From SABI01 sp963678555 (lineage in GTDB: Bacteria > Spirochaetota > Spirochaetia > Sphaerochaetales > Sphaerochaetaceae): a stretch of 64,000 bases of DNA. The notes beneath the pieces were generated by a model. The model saw nothing but the letters and a program-made list of their open reading frames with translations, did no database searches and was not told the DNA's origin. Positions within the stretch are counted from its first letter, which is position 1, and each line of letters begins with the position of its first letter. The stretch is from assembly GCA_963678555.2 (NCBI GenBank), contig CAXXJA010000002.1:1116001-1180000 (forward strand). Direction: 5' to 3'. Shown one piece after another: positions 45,501 to 54,963 of this stretch. A program made the translations under genes and the position numbers.

Positions 45501-46679
45501 ATGAACAGACGTGTGATCTTTCTTTGTGTAGTACTCATGATCAGCACCGTAGGTCTCTGGGCAGGCGCTTATGACGACATCTATATGCTGAATCTTCCCT
45601 ATCAGTATCAGAGTCTCACTATCGATGGTGCTTCCGCCACCAACGGAACACATGCATTTGACCTGGAACTCACCACTTCCCCGGCATCTTTCTCGATCGA
45701 GGCAGGTCTCGGTGCAGACTGGGATTATGTGAAGAATGAAGGCCCCAGTTTCCTGTGGCTGACCACTTCAGGAACCCAGGCTCAAATCGGTGACTCAGGT
45801 ATAGGAATATCGGCCGCAGTCGATGGCATGTATCGCAACTACGCGTTTGAACTGGAGGGTATGGACGCCTTCCTAAGTGCCAGCGGAGACGCGACAGTGA
45901 CGATGAATCTGAACTTCTCCCCCGTAGGCGCGAACTTCTTCGCTTCCCTCGATCCGGAGATCGGTTTCGGAGTAGGACGCATGTACGGTATTCAGAATAC
46001 TCGCGAGATCATCAACACAATGGAGCACTTCGGTATTCCCGTCACACCGGAGAAGGTGAAGGAAGTAGCGGAGCACGATTTCCTGCGGACCACGAAGTTT
46101 AATGCCTATACCAACGATCTGAGCAAGATCGTAAGTGATTTCTATCAGGAGCGCGCTGACATATTAGGCATGGGAGACAGGGCGCTTGAACTTATCTACG
46201 TAGGAAACAGTCAGGAGTATGCCTTCGAACGGAACCGGTGGGCAGGACTCCAGTACGGTTGGACAACCTACATGGAAGCCCGTCCAGAGCTGTTGTATTC
46301 TACCGGATCAACGACCGAGTTCAGGATGGACCTCGCTCTGGTGGGAGAGTACGCGACACTGCTGAATGATGACACCCTCTATGCACGAGGTTATGTCGAC
46401 ATCGTTCCCGGTATCACGACCTCAGGAACAGACTTCTTCACCTTCGTGAGCAATCTGACTGTCGATGCACGCTACTTCTTCACCGACCCGAGAATGTGGG
46501 CTGACGGTACTGTCGATATCACCATCAACAGTCAGGCGACAAAGGTCTTTGATCTTGATATCGATGCTCAGTTCAATTACCAGATCAACCCGAACTTCAC
46601 CGCATTCGCAGGTGCCGAGATCCAGAACACGTTTGGTACTATCGCCGTCTATGCCGGTGGAGAGATGCGGCTCTTCTGA
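45501..46679 (+). CDS. probable outer-membrane beta-barrel protein
   Basis: 392 aa. Signal peptide (RRVIFLCVVLMISTVGLWA, cleavage before GAYDD) followed by many alternating hydrophobic/aromatic strands (FEYRLDLALVGEYATL-like patterns) and a final aromatic residue in GGEMRLF, typical of barrel assembly signals. A central loop (RADILGMGDRALELIYVGNS) interrupts the strands. No named family recognised; likely spirochaetal. AAGGAG lies 8 nt before the start. Probably a porin or structural surface protein. Confidence 0.65.
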   Translation: MNRRVIFLCVVLMISTVGLWAGAYDDIYMLNLPYQYQSLTIDGASATNGTHAFDLELTTSPASFSIEAGLGADWDYVKNEGPSFLWLTTSGTQAQIGDSGIGISAAVDGMYRNYAFELEGMDAFLSASGDATVTMNLNFSPVGANFFASLDPEIGFGVGRMYGIQNTREIINTMEHFGIPVTPEKVKEVAEHDFLRTTKFNAYTNDLSKIVSDFYQERADILGMGDRALELIYVGNSQEYAFERNRWAGLQYGWTTYMEARPELLYSTGSTTEFRMDLALVGEYATLLNDDTLYARGYVDIVPGITTSGTDFFTFVSNLTVDARYFFTDPRMWADGTVDITINSQATKVFDLDIDAQFNYQINPNFTAFAGAEIQNTFGTIAVYAGGEMRLF

Positions 46680-46758
46680 GAAGGAGCCCGGTTTTCATGA
46701 GAAGGGTGCACCTGAGCATCCTTCTCAACCTCTCTGGTATTGATTCCTGTTTTCTGGC

Positions 46759-47358
46759 ATGATGTGGAGTACTATGGTTATCAACACAGACAGATACAGG
46801 TATCGATACAGTCTCTCCGAGATGTATGATGCACTCAGGAGCGTATATCAGGCGGGGTCCGTTCTTGCTGCAAACAGGAAGGACCAGAAGATATCCGAAG
46901 AGTTCATTGAGCGCATCATGCTTGCCGTCACGGAGGTCAACGGATGTTCGGTGTGCTCGTATGCGCACACGAAGATGGCACTGGAAAGCGGTTTCAGTGA
47001 AGAGGAGATAGACAGTTTCCTCTCAGGCAGTGATGCCTACGTAGTCCCTGAAGAGGCCAAAGCGATTCTGTTTGCTCAGAGTTTCGCAGATGCTCATGGT
47101 CAGCTTGACGAGGCGTCCTACCAGGCTCTCGTTGATGAATACGGCAGTGCCGTGAGTGAGGTGATCCTTGCTGCTGCGCGGGTGATGACGGTAGGGAATA
47201 TCCTCGGTCTTCCCTTAAGCGGTTTCTGGTCGCGCATCAAGGGCAAGCCGTATGAGAACTCCTCAATCTCCTATGAACTGCTGATGATTCTTGCCCCTGT
47301 AATCCTGTTTCCTGTCAGTGCCCTTGAGATGGTGTTCAGAAAGATCGGGCTGATGTGA
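46759..47358 (+). CDS. AhpD-like / carboxymuconolactone decarboxylase family protein
   Basis: 199 aa. EFIERIMLAVTEVNGCSVCSYAH contains the CxxC...H redox motif of the AhpD-like family. The second half (SAVSEVILAAARVMTVGNILGLPLSGFWSR) completes the helical fold, and a C-terminal hydrophobic segment (LLMILAPVILFPVSALEMVF) may anchor it to the membrane, which is unusual. Probable peroxide or disulfide role. ATG 46774 with GGAG close upstream is an alternative start. The stop overlaps the next start (TGATG). Confidence 0.85.
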   Translation: MMWSTMVINTDRYRYRYSLSEMYDALRSVYQAGSVLAANRKDQKISEEFIERIMLAVTEVNGCSVCSYAHTKMALESGFSEEEIDSFLSGSDAYVVPEEAKAILFAQSFADAHGQLDEASYQALVDEYGSAVSEVILAAARVMTVGNILGLPLSGFWSRIKGKPYENSSISYELLMILAPVILFPVSALEMVFRKIGLM

Positions 47359-48251
47359 TGGCTCCGATGAAGGAACGTACGAAAGGACTTATCATGGCGA
47401 CTCTGGCTCCCGTTATCTGGGGAGGAGCTCTCTCGAGCGGACGGGTTGTCTCTCAATACCTATCCCCGGTGACCACCGGGTTCATACGCTTCTCCATAGC
47501 ACTTATTCTCCTCTACCCCTTCTATAGGACACAGATAGGCAGACTTCCCCGGCTGTCGAAACGGGAGTGGCTTCTGGTCTTCCTCATCGCTCTGTTCGGG
47601 ATGGTGCTGTTCAACATATTCCTGTTTACCTCGCTGAAGACCATCACTGCAATCCGTTCCAGCATTCTGCTGGCATTCACACCCATCATCGTGCTGTTCC
47701 TGTGCATGCTGCTGTACCGGCAGACGGTATCGGGAGGACAATGGACCGGGATCGCGCTCTCTGTGACAGGGGCGGTACTCACCATCACCGGCGGTGATAT
47801 CATGTCGGTCATAGAGAACGGGCTGGCCTTCGGTGATGTGACAATGCTCCTAGCAGTCCTTTCCTGGGCCCTTTACTCTCTGGTCATCGAGCAGGCGACA
47901 AAGACACTCTCCTCGTTCACGATACTCATCTATGCCGGAAGTATAGGACTCGTTCTTCTGTTCCCCTTCACCTTCACCGAGGGTGGGTGGAGTGCTGTTA
48001 TCTCACTGCCGCCTATGGCGATCTTCAACCTTCTCTACCTCGGCATCTTTGCCGCCGGTCTTTCGTACATCTGGTATTTCGAGGGTATCAAAATTCTGGG
48101 TTCGGGAACTGCCTCCGCGTTTCTCAATCTGGAACCGGTAGCCGCGATCTGTATCGGGATCCTGTTTCTTTCCGAAGCCCTTACCGCAGCGCTGGCTCTT
48201 GGAGCAGCACTGGTCATTGCAGGTCTGCTGCTGACAGGAAAGAGCGGTTAG
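47358..48251 (+). CDS. EamA/DMT-family transporter
   Basis: 297-aa membrane protein with two EamA repeats, about ten helices. LAPVIWGGALSSGRVVS and FTPIIVLFLCMLLY in the first half and FAAGLSYIWYFEGIKILGSG...LEPVAAICIGILFLSE in the second are typical. Probably exports a metabolite; substrate unknown. Coupled to the AhpD-like gene through TGATG. It ends 4 bp inside the convergent pseudouridine synthase gene. Confidence 0.88.
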   Translation: MAPMKERTKGLIMATLAPVIWGGALSSGRVVSQYLSPVTTGFIRFSIALILLYPFYRTQIGRLPRLSKREWLLVFLIALFGMVLFNIFLFTSLKTITAIRSSILLAFTPIIVLFLCMLLYRQTVSGGQWTGIALSVTGAVLTITGGDIMSVIENGLAFGDVTMLLAVLSWALYSLVIEQATKTLSSFTILIYAGSIGLVLLFPFTFTEGGWSAVISLPPMAIFNLLYLGIFAAGLSYIWYFEGIKILGSGTASAFLNLEPVAAICIGILFLSEALTAALALGAALVIAGLLLTGKSG

Positions 48252-49510
48252 AACGGCACAGGGGATGTGAAGTGCATCTTCTTCCCGCTGCGGGGGTGAG
48301 TGAAGGTAAGTGTTGCTGCATGGAGCATCAGCCGCTCGCCCTCTTCCCGCGTTCCATACAGATGATCGCCGACGATCGGCAGGTTCAGTCCTTTCTCATG
48401 TGAGGAGTGCACCCTCAGCTGGTGAGTCCTTCCCGTCTTCGGGGTGAACTTGATCCGCGTCACATGACGACCCCGATACGGCTCTACCCGGATGCGTTCA
48501 AAGCGGGTCACCCCCACCTTCCCCTTCACTTCGTCATAGATCTGGTAGGGCCTGTTGTCAGTGTCCAGACGGAACGGCAGGGTAAGCACTCCCCTGCGTG
48601 TGCGCAGCACGCCATCCAGCAGCGCGATATAGCTCTTGGACACCGTTCTCTCCTGAAACTGGATCGAAAGATTCCGCTGCGCCTCTCTGGTCAGTCCGAG
48701 GACAAGGATTCCCGAGGTGTCCATATCGAGGCGGTGTACCGAAGGGTTATCGATCGAGAAAGGGATCAGCTTACGAACCCGGGAGACCACGCAGTCCTGT
48801 TTCTCCGGTCCGATACCCGGCACGGAGAGAAACGCCGTAGGCTTGTCGACAACGATAATATCCTGATCCACGTACAGGACCTTCAGACCCATGATGGCAG
48901 GAACAAGGGCTGAACAGCGCTCCTGACAGGGAGGATAGAAGGTGTGAGTGGCTCTCTGCTTCGAAGAACCGTAGAAAAACTCCACCATACTCATCACACG
49001 CACATTCTGCCTGTATGCCTCACTGAGCAGTTTCGGTGCACAGCAGTCACCGGTCCCGGAAGGGGCGAGAGAGATATCAATGAGCTCATCAAGGCGCTTC
49101 ACACCGTCAAAAAGAGTGTGGAACCGATGCAGGGTATGCAGTGTCTGCTGTACCTTCCGGCTCTCCTTCGAGGCTTCCTCGCCCCTCCCCTGTGCCAGCA
49201 GCTGTTGTATTGTAGCATCACTCTCCTGAAGAACTCTCTTATAGGCAGCCTCATCATAGGTGGGAGGAACCCACCCCGGGTACGTGGCTGATCCTGAGAC
49301 CTCTCCGCTGAAGGCCTTAAGCACAACAACCTCATCCCTCTCATCAAGGGCGACCAGCACACCGAGCATCACCCCCCCATTCTCTGCAGAAAGGGAACCA
49401 AGAGGGATCGATCTGCTTCCTTCGTAATCGAGAAAACCCTCTCGAGAGAGGGTATGCATGAGATCCCTTGCGTACACTGTAGCGATAAGCGGAGGCAGGA
49501 CGTAGTTCAT
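48248..49510 (-). CDS. RluA-family pseudouridine synthase with N-terminal extension
   Basis: 420 aa. The C-terminal ~210 residues are the catalytic domain: LYVDQDIIVVDKPTAFLSVPG, the catalytic Asp in HRLDMDTSG, and TGRTHQLRVHSSH. The N-terminal ~200 residues (CCAPKLLSEAYRQ; MVEFFYGSS) match the extension seen in longer RluA-like enzymes acting on 23S rRNA or tRNA position 32. Start 49510 (MNYVLPPL) is by family fit; no clear Shine-Dalgarno. 13 bp after the membrane protein gene. Confidence 0.88.
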   Translation of the reverse strand: MNYVLPPLIATVYARDLMHTLSREGFLDYEGSRSIPLGSLSAENGGVMLGVLVALDERDEVVVLKAFSGEVSGSATYPGWVPPTYDEAAYKRVLQESDATIQQLLAQGRGEEASKESRKVQQTLHTLHRFHTLFDGVKRLDELIDISLAPSGTGDCCAPKLLSEAYRQNVRVMSMVEFFYGSSKQRATHTFYPPCQERCSALVPAIMGLKVLYVDQDIIVVDKPTAFLSVPGIGPEKQDCVVSRVRKLIPFSIDNPSVHRLDMDTSGILVLGLTREAQRNLSIQFQERTVSKSYIALLDGVLRTRRGVLTLPFRLDTDNRPYQIYDEVKGKVGVTRFERIRVEPYRGRHVTRIKFTPKTGRTHQLRVHSSHEKGLNLPIVGDHLYGTREEGERLMLHAATLTFTHPRSGKKMHFTSPVPF

Positions 49511-49523
49511 GGTCGATTCGTTT

Positions 49524-50048
49524 CTACCGGGTGATACTTTCCAGCAGTCTGGCATTGAAATCATCGGCGACCGATTGGGCTATATTGCTCGGGTATCGAT
49601 TGGTCGTCATCCTGAACAGAGCCAGAGTCAGCGCAAGTGATCCTCCGGAGGCAAGTATGACACCGCCGACCTCTCTGGTACTCCCCTCTTCACTGGTGAA
49701 GAACAGAGCTCCTCCGAGGGCAAGAGCGGCAATTGAGCCCCACAGAAGATCAGAGGTTCTCTTCTCATATCTGCGGGCCTCTTCGGCCTCCTGCTCATAG
49801 CCGGCTATCTCGAAAAAGTCTGATTCACTCACTGGAGCGAACCCCTGATACCCGACCCAGTACTTATAGGATATCTCACCCCAGAACCCCCGGTCACCGA
49901 AGTAGCCGTAGCTCCCCGCCTTCGTCTCGAAACTCAGACGGGAACGGTTAAACTCAGTCATCTCCTGCTGTGTCAGAGAGGACATCGACACAGCATACAC
50001 CGACATACCGGCGGCTACCAGAAAAAGGCACAGGATCAATCGTTTCAT
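49524..50048 (-). CDS. hypothetical exported/membrane protein (174 aa)
   Basis: Not recognised. Signal peptide LILCLFLVAAGMSVYA, a Tyr/Phe-rich middle (GSYGYFGDRGFWGEISYKYW) and two adjacent hydrophobic segments (LLWGSIAALALGGALFF, VGGVILASGGSLALTLALF). Probably an inner-membrane-anchored envelope protein. It lies 4 bp after ridA on the same strand and just before the pseudouridine synthase. Confidence 0.65.
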   Translation of the reverse strand: MKRLILCLFLVAAGMSVYAVSMSSLTQQEMTEFNRSRLSFETKAGSYGYFGDRGFWGEISYKYWVGYQGFAPVSESDFFEIAGYEQEAEEARRYEKRTSDLLWGSIAALALGGALFFTSEEGSTREVGGVILASGGSLALTLALFRMTTNRYPSNIAQSVADDFNARLLESITR

Positions 50049-50052
50049 GTGG

Positions 50053-50433
50053 TTACCCTTTCATACAGATCGCGTCAATCTCGACACCGACATCCTTGGG
50101 AAGCCGGGAGACCTCCACCGCGATACGGGCGGGGGTGTGAGAACCGAAAAAGGCGGTATAGACTTCATTGACTGCAGTGAAATCATTCATATCACGGAGA
50201 AACACCTGACATTTCACGATATCAGTGATCTCGAAACCGGCAGCCGTCACGACGGCGGCAACATTCTCAAGAGACTTCTGTGCCTGCTGGCGTATATCTT
50301 CACTGACAAGTGTCATGGTCTCTGCAACGAAGGGGATCTGACCGGAGACGAACAGTGTGTCGTTGATGAGGTAGCCCTGACAGTAGGGTCCGATAGCCGC
50401 CGGTGCATGGGGTGTCGAAATGGTCTTTTTCAT
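50053..50433 (-). CDS. ridA: RidA-family enamine/imine deaminase
   Basis: 126 aa trimer-forming enzyme that hydrolyses reactive 2-aminoacrylate-type imines made by PLP enzymes. HAPAAIGPYCQGYLIND, LFVSGQIPF, QAQKSLENV and the catalytic arginine in TPARIAVEVSRLPKD are intact. CAGGAGAAACC precedes the ATG. Leads a small operon with the membrane protein. Confidence 0.94.
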   Translation of the reverse strand: MKKTISTPHAPAAIGPYCQGYLINDTLFVSGQIPFVAETMTLVSEDIRQQAQKSLENVAAVVTAAGFEITDIVKCQVFLRDMNDFTAVNEVYTAFFGSHTPARIAVEVSRLPKDVGVEIDAICMKG

Positions 50434-50501
50434 AGGTTTCTCCTGTTGAGCATGTATTGATACCTTTCTTTATACCACACAAGCAGGACATCGCATAGGC
50501 A

Positions 50502-51098
50502 TCAGTGGAAGAACTCGAGTGCAACGCGGCGAGAGAGCAGGCCGGGAAGAATACAGGAGGGCACGCAAGGAAGGGCATCCTGTGAAAGCAGACGGACGTA
50601 CAAGGGTCCGATATTGAGGAAAGCGGCCACAGCAACAGCGAACAGACCGATAGGGAGATGGATGACCGTAGGTTTCCAGACATAGGATATCCATCAGCCG
50701 TAGCATACCCGGGCCACTCCAGGGGCCGCCATCGTGGCTCCGAGGGTCGGAGTGAACATAGTGGACAGTCCGTCACCGTACTGGAATGCGAGAACGGCCA
50801 CCTGCAGGGGAATCTCCAGGATAGCGGAAACTGGCACCATGATAGGCATCGTCACCATAGCCTGACCGCTTCCTGAGGGTACGAAGAAGGTAATGAAGGT
50901 CTTGATGATGACCATCAGGGTACCTGAGAACTCTCCGGGAATGTAAGCCAGCGGTTGGAGAAGGTAGCACACGACAATCATGATGTATGTCAGCAGAGCA
51001 GCCACATCGATGATCAAGAACGGCAGCACATAGGTGTGCGGAATCTGCTCGAATAAGCGTGCCACCGTGTCTTTGCCGGCGACCTCTTTACTCGCCAT
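50502..51098 (-). pseudogene. broken YfcC/DcuC-type transporter (C-terminal fragment)
   Basis: The frame from 51098 reads the C-terminal part of a YfcC-like carrier (FFVPSGSGQAMVTMPIMVP, VAVLAFQYGDGLSTMF), hits a TGA at 50694-50696, and continues in the same frame as transporter-like sequence (WISYVWKPTVIHLPIGLFAVA) to a second stop at 50502. The N-terminal ~60% of the ~460-residue family is absent. So the gene is truncated at the front and carries a nonsense codon. A 7-bp inverted repeat (51099-51120) lies right at the breakpoint. Confidence 0.75.
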
Positions 51099-51120
51099 AT
51101 AGACAACCGCATCTGTCTAT

Positions 51121-51488
51121 CGTTTGAGTGCTCTTTACAAACACCTATGGACAGCCCTGAGTCCGGTCGCCTCTCTCGACACATCAACCACAGAATCCAA
51201 GAGTAATCGGTAGGAGCCTGCATGGACGAATGATCTTGTATAAAATTCTTGACGGTAAGGGTGTTCCTACATGTATTACACATTACATAAAAGTTTTATA
51301 CACACACCATTTATGTTTTATGTATACATTATAATTGTTCATATATTGAAATATACTTCGGTTTTTTACATTATATGAAACAGCGCTTTGCACTGTGAGA
51401 GTCAACCGCCTCAGGGAGAACGAACAGATGACTTCACACGAACACTGTCGGCGACTCGGCAGGGTCCTTCGTGCTTCTCAACCCCCGT
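51121..51488. other. AT-rich intergenic stretch
   Basis: About 370 bp between the broken transporter and the IS30 derivative. It contains AT-rich runs with several TATAAT-like hexamers (for example near 51330) but no gene or paired promoter that I can support. Confidence 0.4.
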
Positions 51489-51537
51489 GTAAAGTAGAAT
51501 GCACGTTTTCCTTTAACATTTTCTCACCTCCAGTATT

Positions 51538-51897
51538 CTAGGCAAGCAGAGCTCGGGCCCGAGCTCTGCTTGAACCGCCATGTGAGGAGTCATACCCCAG
51601 CTTCAAATCAGGCCCTTTGGCGGAATTTTTGCTCATGGCGTCTATCTGAGCGTATTCTGCATTGTATTCCTTCCTTTCGAATGGTTCCTCCTCAAGTATG
51701 TGGGTCACCATACCTCTCTTCAGCTCTCTACGGATGGTTGACTCGTGTTTACCGAATATCCTTCCTAACAACAAGGGTGAGCGAATTTTCTCGTATCCAC
51801 TCGCTCCAGCGTAGTAATATTGCATCTGAATTCTCTGATCCCAGGCGAAATGACTATGATGTGCATGATCCTCTATGGTAAGCTTTGGTCGTCCCAT
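51538..51897 (-). pseudogene. IS30-family transposase, N-terminal fragment
   Basis: 119 codons starting MGRPKLTIEDHAHH, with the IS30 helix-turn-helix region (LLGRIFGKHESTIRRELKRG) and SAKGPDLKLGYD. After that homology ends and the frame runs into a palindrome encoding SSRARARALLA. The DDE catalytic domain is missing. Confidence 0.8.
51543..51572. repeat. 30-bp perfect palindrome
   Basis: CAAGCAGAGCTCGGG followed directly by its exact complement, no spacer. It sits at the point where the IS30 transposase homology stops, so it may be a scar of the deletion or a terminator. Confidence 0.8.
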
Positions 51898-52073
51898 GGT
51901 TCCCTCGTTACTTTTGGTTGGTTGTAATTCCATTGTAACAGAGGTCCGTGGGACTTCTTTTTTTATTTCGCCTTTCGGCGTGCATTTCATCTTACCGCGC
52001 GCGGCTTCTCAGCAGAATGTTCTTTCCTTTTGCCCACTGCATGAGATATGATATATCTACCGGAGGCTTCTAC

Positions 52074-53396
52074 ATGACACCATCTCATCAGGATTCACGT
52101 GCATCCATCTTTTCCTGGTCGCTGTACGACTGGGCCAACAGTGCCTTCTCAACCACAGTTATGGCAGGCTTCTTCCCGATCTTCTTCAGTTCGTACTGGT
52201 CCACAGCGGGAAGTGTCCAGGAAAGCACGTTCCACCTCGGGCTGGCAAATTCTCTCGAGGCTGTCCTTGTGGCCATACTCGCTCCCGTACTGGGTGCGAT
52301 TGCGGATAAGGGGAGTTACAAGAAAAGGTTCCTCATTCTGTTCACCTTTCTTGGCGCTGTCATGACTATCGGACTCTGGTTCGTTCAGGCAGGGCAATGG
52401 CAGATGGCAGTGATTCTCTACATTCTTGCCACTGTCGGATTTTCGGGATCGATTCTGTTCTACGATGCGCTGCTTCCTTCTGTCGCATCCAGAGAGAAGG
52501 TCGATTTCGTCTCCTCCCTCGGGTACAGCATGGGGTACATCGGTGGGGGACTCCTGTTCCTCGTCAATGTTCTTATGTACCTGAATCCAACCCTGTTCGG
52601 CTTTGTCGATGAGGTCGCTGCAATAAAGGCTGCCTTCGTATCGGTGGGTATCTGGTGGGTAGTCTTCACCATTCCTCTGATGATCTTCGTCAGAGAACCG
52701 AAGGAGAATACCGAGACAGATGCTCTCAAGGTGATCAGATCGGGACTCAGACAGTTCGTCATCACCTTCAAGGCCATCAGGGACCTGAAGGTTGTCGGCA
52801 CCTTCCTTCTCGCCTACTGGTTCTATATAGACGGTGTCGACACCATCATACGTATGGCGGTCGACTACGGATCAGCGCTCGGCTTTTCAGCTTCCTCCCT
52901 TATCGTCGCTCTTCTCATCACTCAGTTCGTAGCCTTTCCTTCCGCGATAGCCTACAATGTCCTGGGCAGAAAGGTGGGTGTGAAGAAGGCTCTGTACATC
53001 GCCATCGTCGCCTATGGAGTGATTTCCATCCTGGGGTTCTTCATGAACGAAGAATGGCATTTCTATGCCCTTGCCTGCATGATAGGGTTGTTCCAGGGAG
53101 GGATTCAGGCTCTCAGCAGAAGCTATTTCACCCGTCTCATTCCCGAAGAATTCGCAGCTGAATTCTTCGGCTTCTATAACATGATAGGCAAGTTCGCCGC
53201 CATCATCGGACCGGTCCTGATGGGAGTGGTTACCATCCTCACCGGAAGTAACCGGCTTGGAATTCTCAGTCTCATCCTCCTGTTCATCGCAGGCGGTCTC
53301 CTCCTTTCCCGCGTACAGGAGAGTGAAGGAGCTCAGGGCATAGAGGATTTCCGGAAGAGCGTCACTGCACAGGAACTCGACCGGGTATCACGGTAG
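52074..53396 (+). CDS. MFS transporter, UMF1/Atg22-like
   Basis: 440 aa with about 12 helices. SWSLYDWANSAFSTTVMAGFFP at the N-terminus is the hallmark of the UMF1 family; APVLGAIADKGSYKKRFL is the MFS loop. GGIQALSRSYFTRLIPEEFAAEFFGFYNM in the second half is also typical. Family members are putative amino-acid or solute effluxers; substrate unknown. Start 52074 has GGAGG 7 nt upstream; the longer frame starts inside the IS30 derivative. Confidence 0.9.
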   Translation: MTPSHQDSRASIFSWSLYDWANSAFSTTVMAGFFPIFFSSYWSTAGSVQESTFHLGLANSLEAVLVAILAPVLGAIADKGSYKKRFLILFTFLGAVMTIGLWFVQAGQWQMAVILYILATVGFSGSILFYDALLPSVASREKVDFVSSLGYSMGYIGGGLLFLVNVLMYLNPTLFGFVDEVAAIKAAFVSVGIWWVVFTIPLMIFVREPKENTETDALKVIRSGLRQFVITFKAIRDLKVVGTFLLAYWFYIDGVDTIIRMAVDYGSALGFSASSLIVALLITQFVAFPSAIAYNVLGRKVGVKKALYIAIVAYGVISILGFFMNEEWHFYALACMIGLFQGGIQALSRSYFTRLIPEEFAAEFFGFYNMIGKFAAIIGPVLMGVVTILTGSNRLGILSLILLFIAGGLLLSRVQESEGAQGIEDFRKSVTAQELDRVSR

Positions 53397-53477
53397 GAAA
53401 ACAGCGGACGGAACGGACAGCTAGTCACCTGAAACCGAACATCCTCGACACGCAGGCTAAAGGTGCAGAAGCCGGTT

Positions 53478-53904
53478 CTAGACCGATATCTTGCCGTCTA
53501 TTACGGCTTTGACAGTGAAGGAGGAACCTTCTGCCAGACCTGTGTCCTCAACGAACTGGTATAGATCCCCATGGATACTCGCGAGTGTTTTCCCGCTTAC
53601 CGTTTTTACTATCCCCTTCGACCCGACCAATCCTTCGATACCAGGTGTATATACATCTTTTGCTAATACCCCTGTTTACTAACACCGAGACGGTCCTCCT
53701 CCAGATGAGAATGTGAAAGACCATCAACAGGAAAAAGAAGACAATAGAGAGCATGATCGTCACAAGAACATTCACATCGAGAATAGAAGAGAATGCACAT
53801 GTAAATAGAATATATGAGATGTATGTCGGGATATCGCTTGCAAAGAAGATATCAATGAGCATGAGTAGCATTCCGAATACGAGTAGATACTGAGTCATTG
53901 ACAT
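53478..53904 (-). pseudogene. NfeD-like membrane protein gene, frameshifted
   Basis: The first ~80 codons encode two or three membrane spans (LLVFGMLLMLIDIFFA; VLVTIMLSIVFFFLLMVFHIL), then an A4 run near 53655 shifts the frame. One base less would continue as ISKDVYTPGIEGLVGSKGIV, the OB-fold of NfeD, ending at the stop at 53478. As read, the protein ends after unrelated residues at 53548. Five bp downstream of the stomatin-like gene, the usual partner. A sequencing error of one A is an alternative explanation. Confidence 0.78.
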
Positions 53905-53909
53905 GATAG

Positions 53910-54756
53910 CTACTCCTCAAGGGGGAAGGTATTTCCGGCACTGAAAATCTGGTCCGAGATCAGAGTCTTGATGTTACTAGGCAGAAAGACCTTATGTGCA
54001 GGATTACTTGAAATAGCCTTGTAACCTTCAAGAATCTTCTCCACCATCAAGATTGTTCCTACTTGGTCCCTCCCTATACTCTCTGACAATTTTTCAAGAT
54101 ATTCAGCTTCGGCCTCGGCCTTAATCTTGATTGCATAGGCCTCCGCTTCCGCCGTTTTAATCTTTGCGGCGGCAATACCTTCGGCCTGAAGTATTTCTGA
54201 ACGTTTTCTTCGCTCAGCAGCCATCTCAAGCATCATTGCTTCAGCGGTCGCATCCGATGTCTCTAACTCTTGAATCTCCACTCTGCTTATCTGGATTCCC
54301 CACTTCCCGGTTGTTTCAATAAGGTCTGTAGCCACTTTATCTGATAATTCTTGTCGAGAGCTGAGAATCTGGTCCAGAGTCATTTTCCCTACCTGGGAGC
54401 GAAGCGCATTCAAACATGTATCAATAACAGCTGTCGGCAGTACATCTACTTCAAACAAGGCCTTTTTTACATCTATTATTCGCCAATAAATTGATGCATC
54501 TATCGTTACGGCGACATTGTCCTTCGAGTGACATTGCTTTGGCATGGGGGGGGGGGGGGGGGGTATTGTTATTCTGTTCAGTGAGTTCGATGAACCTCCC
54601 TTTCTTGTTTGCAGTATCGCCCCAATCGGAAACAGTATAGATTTTTTCAAAAAAAGGCACTCGAGAGTGAAGACCTTGAGTTTGTGTTTTCACATATTTC
54701 CCGAATCGAGTCAGCACAACGGCATGGCTTTGCGGAATGGTGTAGATGATTTGCAT
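53910..54756 (-). pseudogene. SPFH/stomatin-like gene, out of frame at a C18 tract
   Basis: The start (MQIIYTIPQSHAVVLTRFG, with AAGGAG 6 nt upstream) and the main body (SKDNVAVTIDASIYWRI ... ALRSQVGKMTLDQILSSRQ ... VEIQELETSDATAEAM, typical stomatin/HflK signature) are in different frames. The switch is an uninterrupted run of 18 C (minus strand). With 17 or 20 C the two parts join through a short proline run; with 18 they do not. Could be phase variation, decay or sequencing error. Confidence 0.8.
54546..54563. repeat. homopolymer G18 (C18 on coding strand)
   Basis: Eighteen consecutive G on the plus strand within the stomatin-like gene. Tracts of this length are hypermutable by slipped-strand mispairing. 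Confidence 0.9.
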
Positions 54757-54814
54757 GAGTAACTCCTTCCAATTTTTATTGTTAAAGGTGTAATGTGCTG
54801 CACCTTCCAACCAC

Positions 54815-54843
54815 AGGATATATTACATATAAAGGTAAGTCAA
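54815..54843 (-). promoter_or_regulatory. promoter of the stomatin/NfeD pair
   Basis: TTGACT (54838-54843), 17 bp, TATCCT (54815-54820) on the minus strand, about 60 bp before the start codon. Confidence 0.55.
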
Positions 54844-54963
54844 ACACATTCTGCAGGTGGCGAGTAAACGCACCCTGTGCATTCACATCAACGGGAGATC
54901 TGATAAACCTACGATAAACAGAAAAGTAGAACCATAACCTCTCAAGATTCATAAAACACTTAA

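Larger units (their letters stand above)
51489..51995 (-). mobile_element. IS30-type internally deleted element (507 bp)
   Basis: Ends match as inverted repeats: GTAAAGTAGAATGCACG (51489-51505) and GTAAGATGAAATGCACG (complement of 51979-51995), 13 of 17 positions, all differences being purine changes. Inside is only the N-terminal third of an IS30-family transposase. Full elements are about 1.1 kb, so this is a non-autonomous deletion derivative. No target duplication was identified. Confidence 0.7.
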
